Shown piece after piece: positions 22,751 through 23,848 of a stretch of DNA of 23,848 nucleotides. A program made the position numbers and the translations under genes. The notes beneath the pieces were generated by a model. It was given only the letters and a program-made list of their open reading frames with translations, did not search any database and had not been told where the DNA came from. Position 1 is the stretch's first letter; each line of letters starts with the position of its first letter. Source of the stretch: Methanobacterium petrolearium (GTDB lineage Archaea; Methanobacteriota; Methanobacteria; Methanobacteriales; Methanobacteriaceae); contig NZ_JAGGKL010000016.1 of the NCBI RefSeq assembly GCF_017873625.1, positions 1 through 23,848 of the forward strand. Reading direction: 5' to 3'.

Positions 22751-23848
22751 TTAAGTATTTCCATTCCCAGTCTTTTCCAAATACTTCCGAGCCACATCCT
22801 TATCAAAATCAGAAATATAATCCTTATCCTGAATTTCACGATATTTTTCAAATTCTTTGGAGGCTATCTCTTTAGCTACTGCTTTGGAAACTTTCCCAGG
22901 ATCGTTTAGGATGTCATATTCGTTGAATTCTAAGAACTTATCTAATCTAGATATCCAGTCTTCCATGGACATAAGTTTATGTCTTTTTGCCTGGTTTTCT
23001 GCGTTGTCTAGATACATATTTACTATACGGTTTAATTCTGAGATTTCTTCTTCTGATAAATAGTTTTTAGCTACATTTATGTCAGATTTTAGGATTTACC
23101 TTCAGGTGCATTCTTCCAGGTGGTGAGGCCCATATTCTTTTTAGTGCTATCCACTCTTTCGGATATGATCTCTGCGGCGGTATGATGTGTTATGGCCCAG
23201 TGAAGTTTATTTTGGACGGTTGCATAAAAAGTCCTGGTTATCTCAGCATCTTTGTTATAATCAAAGCTGCACTGGGCATAGATATCAGTTATTTTCTGGT
23301 AGAATCTACGTTCACTGGCTCGGATCTCTCGGATCTTTTCAATTAATTCATCAAAATAATCTCGACCAAAACGGGTACCGTTTTTTAAAAGTTCATCATC
23401 TAAAACGAAACCTTTAGTAATATATTCTTTCAATGTTTCAGTTGCCCATATTCTGAAATTAGTTGCTTTTTTGGAGTTAACCCTGTAGCCAACTGCTATT
23501 ATTGCATCAAGATTGTAGAAGTTCATTTTTCTTGATATTGTTCTATCTCCTTCATTTTGAACTATTTCCATTTTGGAAATAGTTGAAGTCTCATTCAATT
23601 CCCCTTCTGAAAAAATATTTTTAAGATGTTTTGTTATTGCAGGTACGTTAACATCAAAAAGTTCTGCCATTGTTTTTTGTGTGGACCACATAGTGTCATC
23701 TTTTAAAATAACTTCGATTGTTGCAGCGCCTTCATCACCTTTATAAAGAATTATAGAGATTTTCTTTTTACTTTGTTTTTTTATTTTTGGTTTGGTATTT
23801 TTTTATTTTTTTTATTTTTTGGTTGTTTTTCTGGGTTTTTAACCTTAT
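22751..23848 (-). pseudogene. rhuM: RhuM-family gene, broken in two places (5' end off the window)
   Basis: Two neighbouring minus-strand frames together give one RhuM protein. Frame A (23802-23089) encodes ISIILYKGDEG, TMWSTQKTMAELFDV, an NLDAIIAVGYRVNSKKATNFR block and GLTTWKNAPEGK, then stops. Frame B (23088-22751, first standard start ATG 23017) continues with INVAKNYLSEEEISELNRIV, MYLDNAENQAK and KYREIQDKDYISDFDK. One extra A in the A3 run (complement of 23095-23097) would join GK to ILKSDINVAK, as in the intact family. Frame A has no standard start before ATG 23691, which would drop a conserved N-terminal strand; one extra A near 23785-23789 would link it to a Lys-rich frame running off the window. 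RhuM proteins are about 330-350 residues, linked to virulence, Fic/toxin or restriction loci, with unknown biochemistry. It is either a pseudogene or carries sequencing errors. Confidence 0.8.

Overview
The window looks like chromosomal DNA of a hydrogenotrophic methanogen of the Methanobacteriaceae, most likely Methanobacterium. The basis is AT-rich DNA, archaeal TATA boxes, strong GGAGGTGAT-type ribosome binding sites with frequent TTG/GTG starts, several paralogous PsbP-like envelope proteins, many zinc-ribbon proteins, and large PAS/GAF sensor kinases with the HisKA_2-type HHR(V)xNN box. No rRNA, tRNA, CRISPR array or insertion sequence was seen. The genus is an inference from gene content.

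Layout. 1-3800: the 3' end of an unidentified gene with a hairpin terminator, two PsbP-like secreted or anchored proteins (421-903 and 938-1483, convergent), an orphan HEPN/UPF0332-type gene (1744-2253), a 22-bp tandem repeat array, a 67-aa coiled-coil protein, and a triple zinc-ribbon protein (3109-3765). 3900-11436: two sensory histidine kinases, one membrane-bound (4077-6110) and one soluble receiver-GAF-PAS-PAS-PAS-GAF kinase (8185-11436). They flank a TPR protein and a two-gene unit of an unknown protein plus a third PsbP-like protein. 11437-13280: a repeat-bearing intergenic region, then an overlapping pair of paralogous three-helix membrane proteins with four conserved histidines (heme-type), the second with a Cys-rich exported N-terminus. 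13300-15263: a cluster of short proteins built on one zinc-ribbon module, C-x2-C-x-GYY...DF..C-x-CGG, including a 44-aa gene at 14858-14992. 15451-18590: an orphan CARF-wHTH regulator, a DUF2085 membrane protein, an anchored beta-rich protein, and a receiver plus ARPP-1-like pair. 18600-23848: a gene remnant, an exported TIM-barrel-like protein, a 46-aa double zinc finger gene (19907-20047), a zinc-ribbon/PH-like protein, a DUF6508-like plus ADP-ribosylglycohydrolase fusion, and a frame-broken rhuM gene at the right edge.

How it fits together. The region is signalling and envelope biology rather than core metabolism: sensor kinases, receivers, exported proteins, zinc-binding adaptors, and NAD/ADP-ribose-linked genes (ADP-ribosylglycohydrolase and ARPP-1). 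The points most worth a second look are two genes whose ribosome binding sites point at ATA codons, a rhuM gene needing two single-base repairs, the four-copy GYY zinc-ribbon module, two short genes easily missed by gene callers, and several perfect inverted repeats at or next to predicted TATA boxes.
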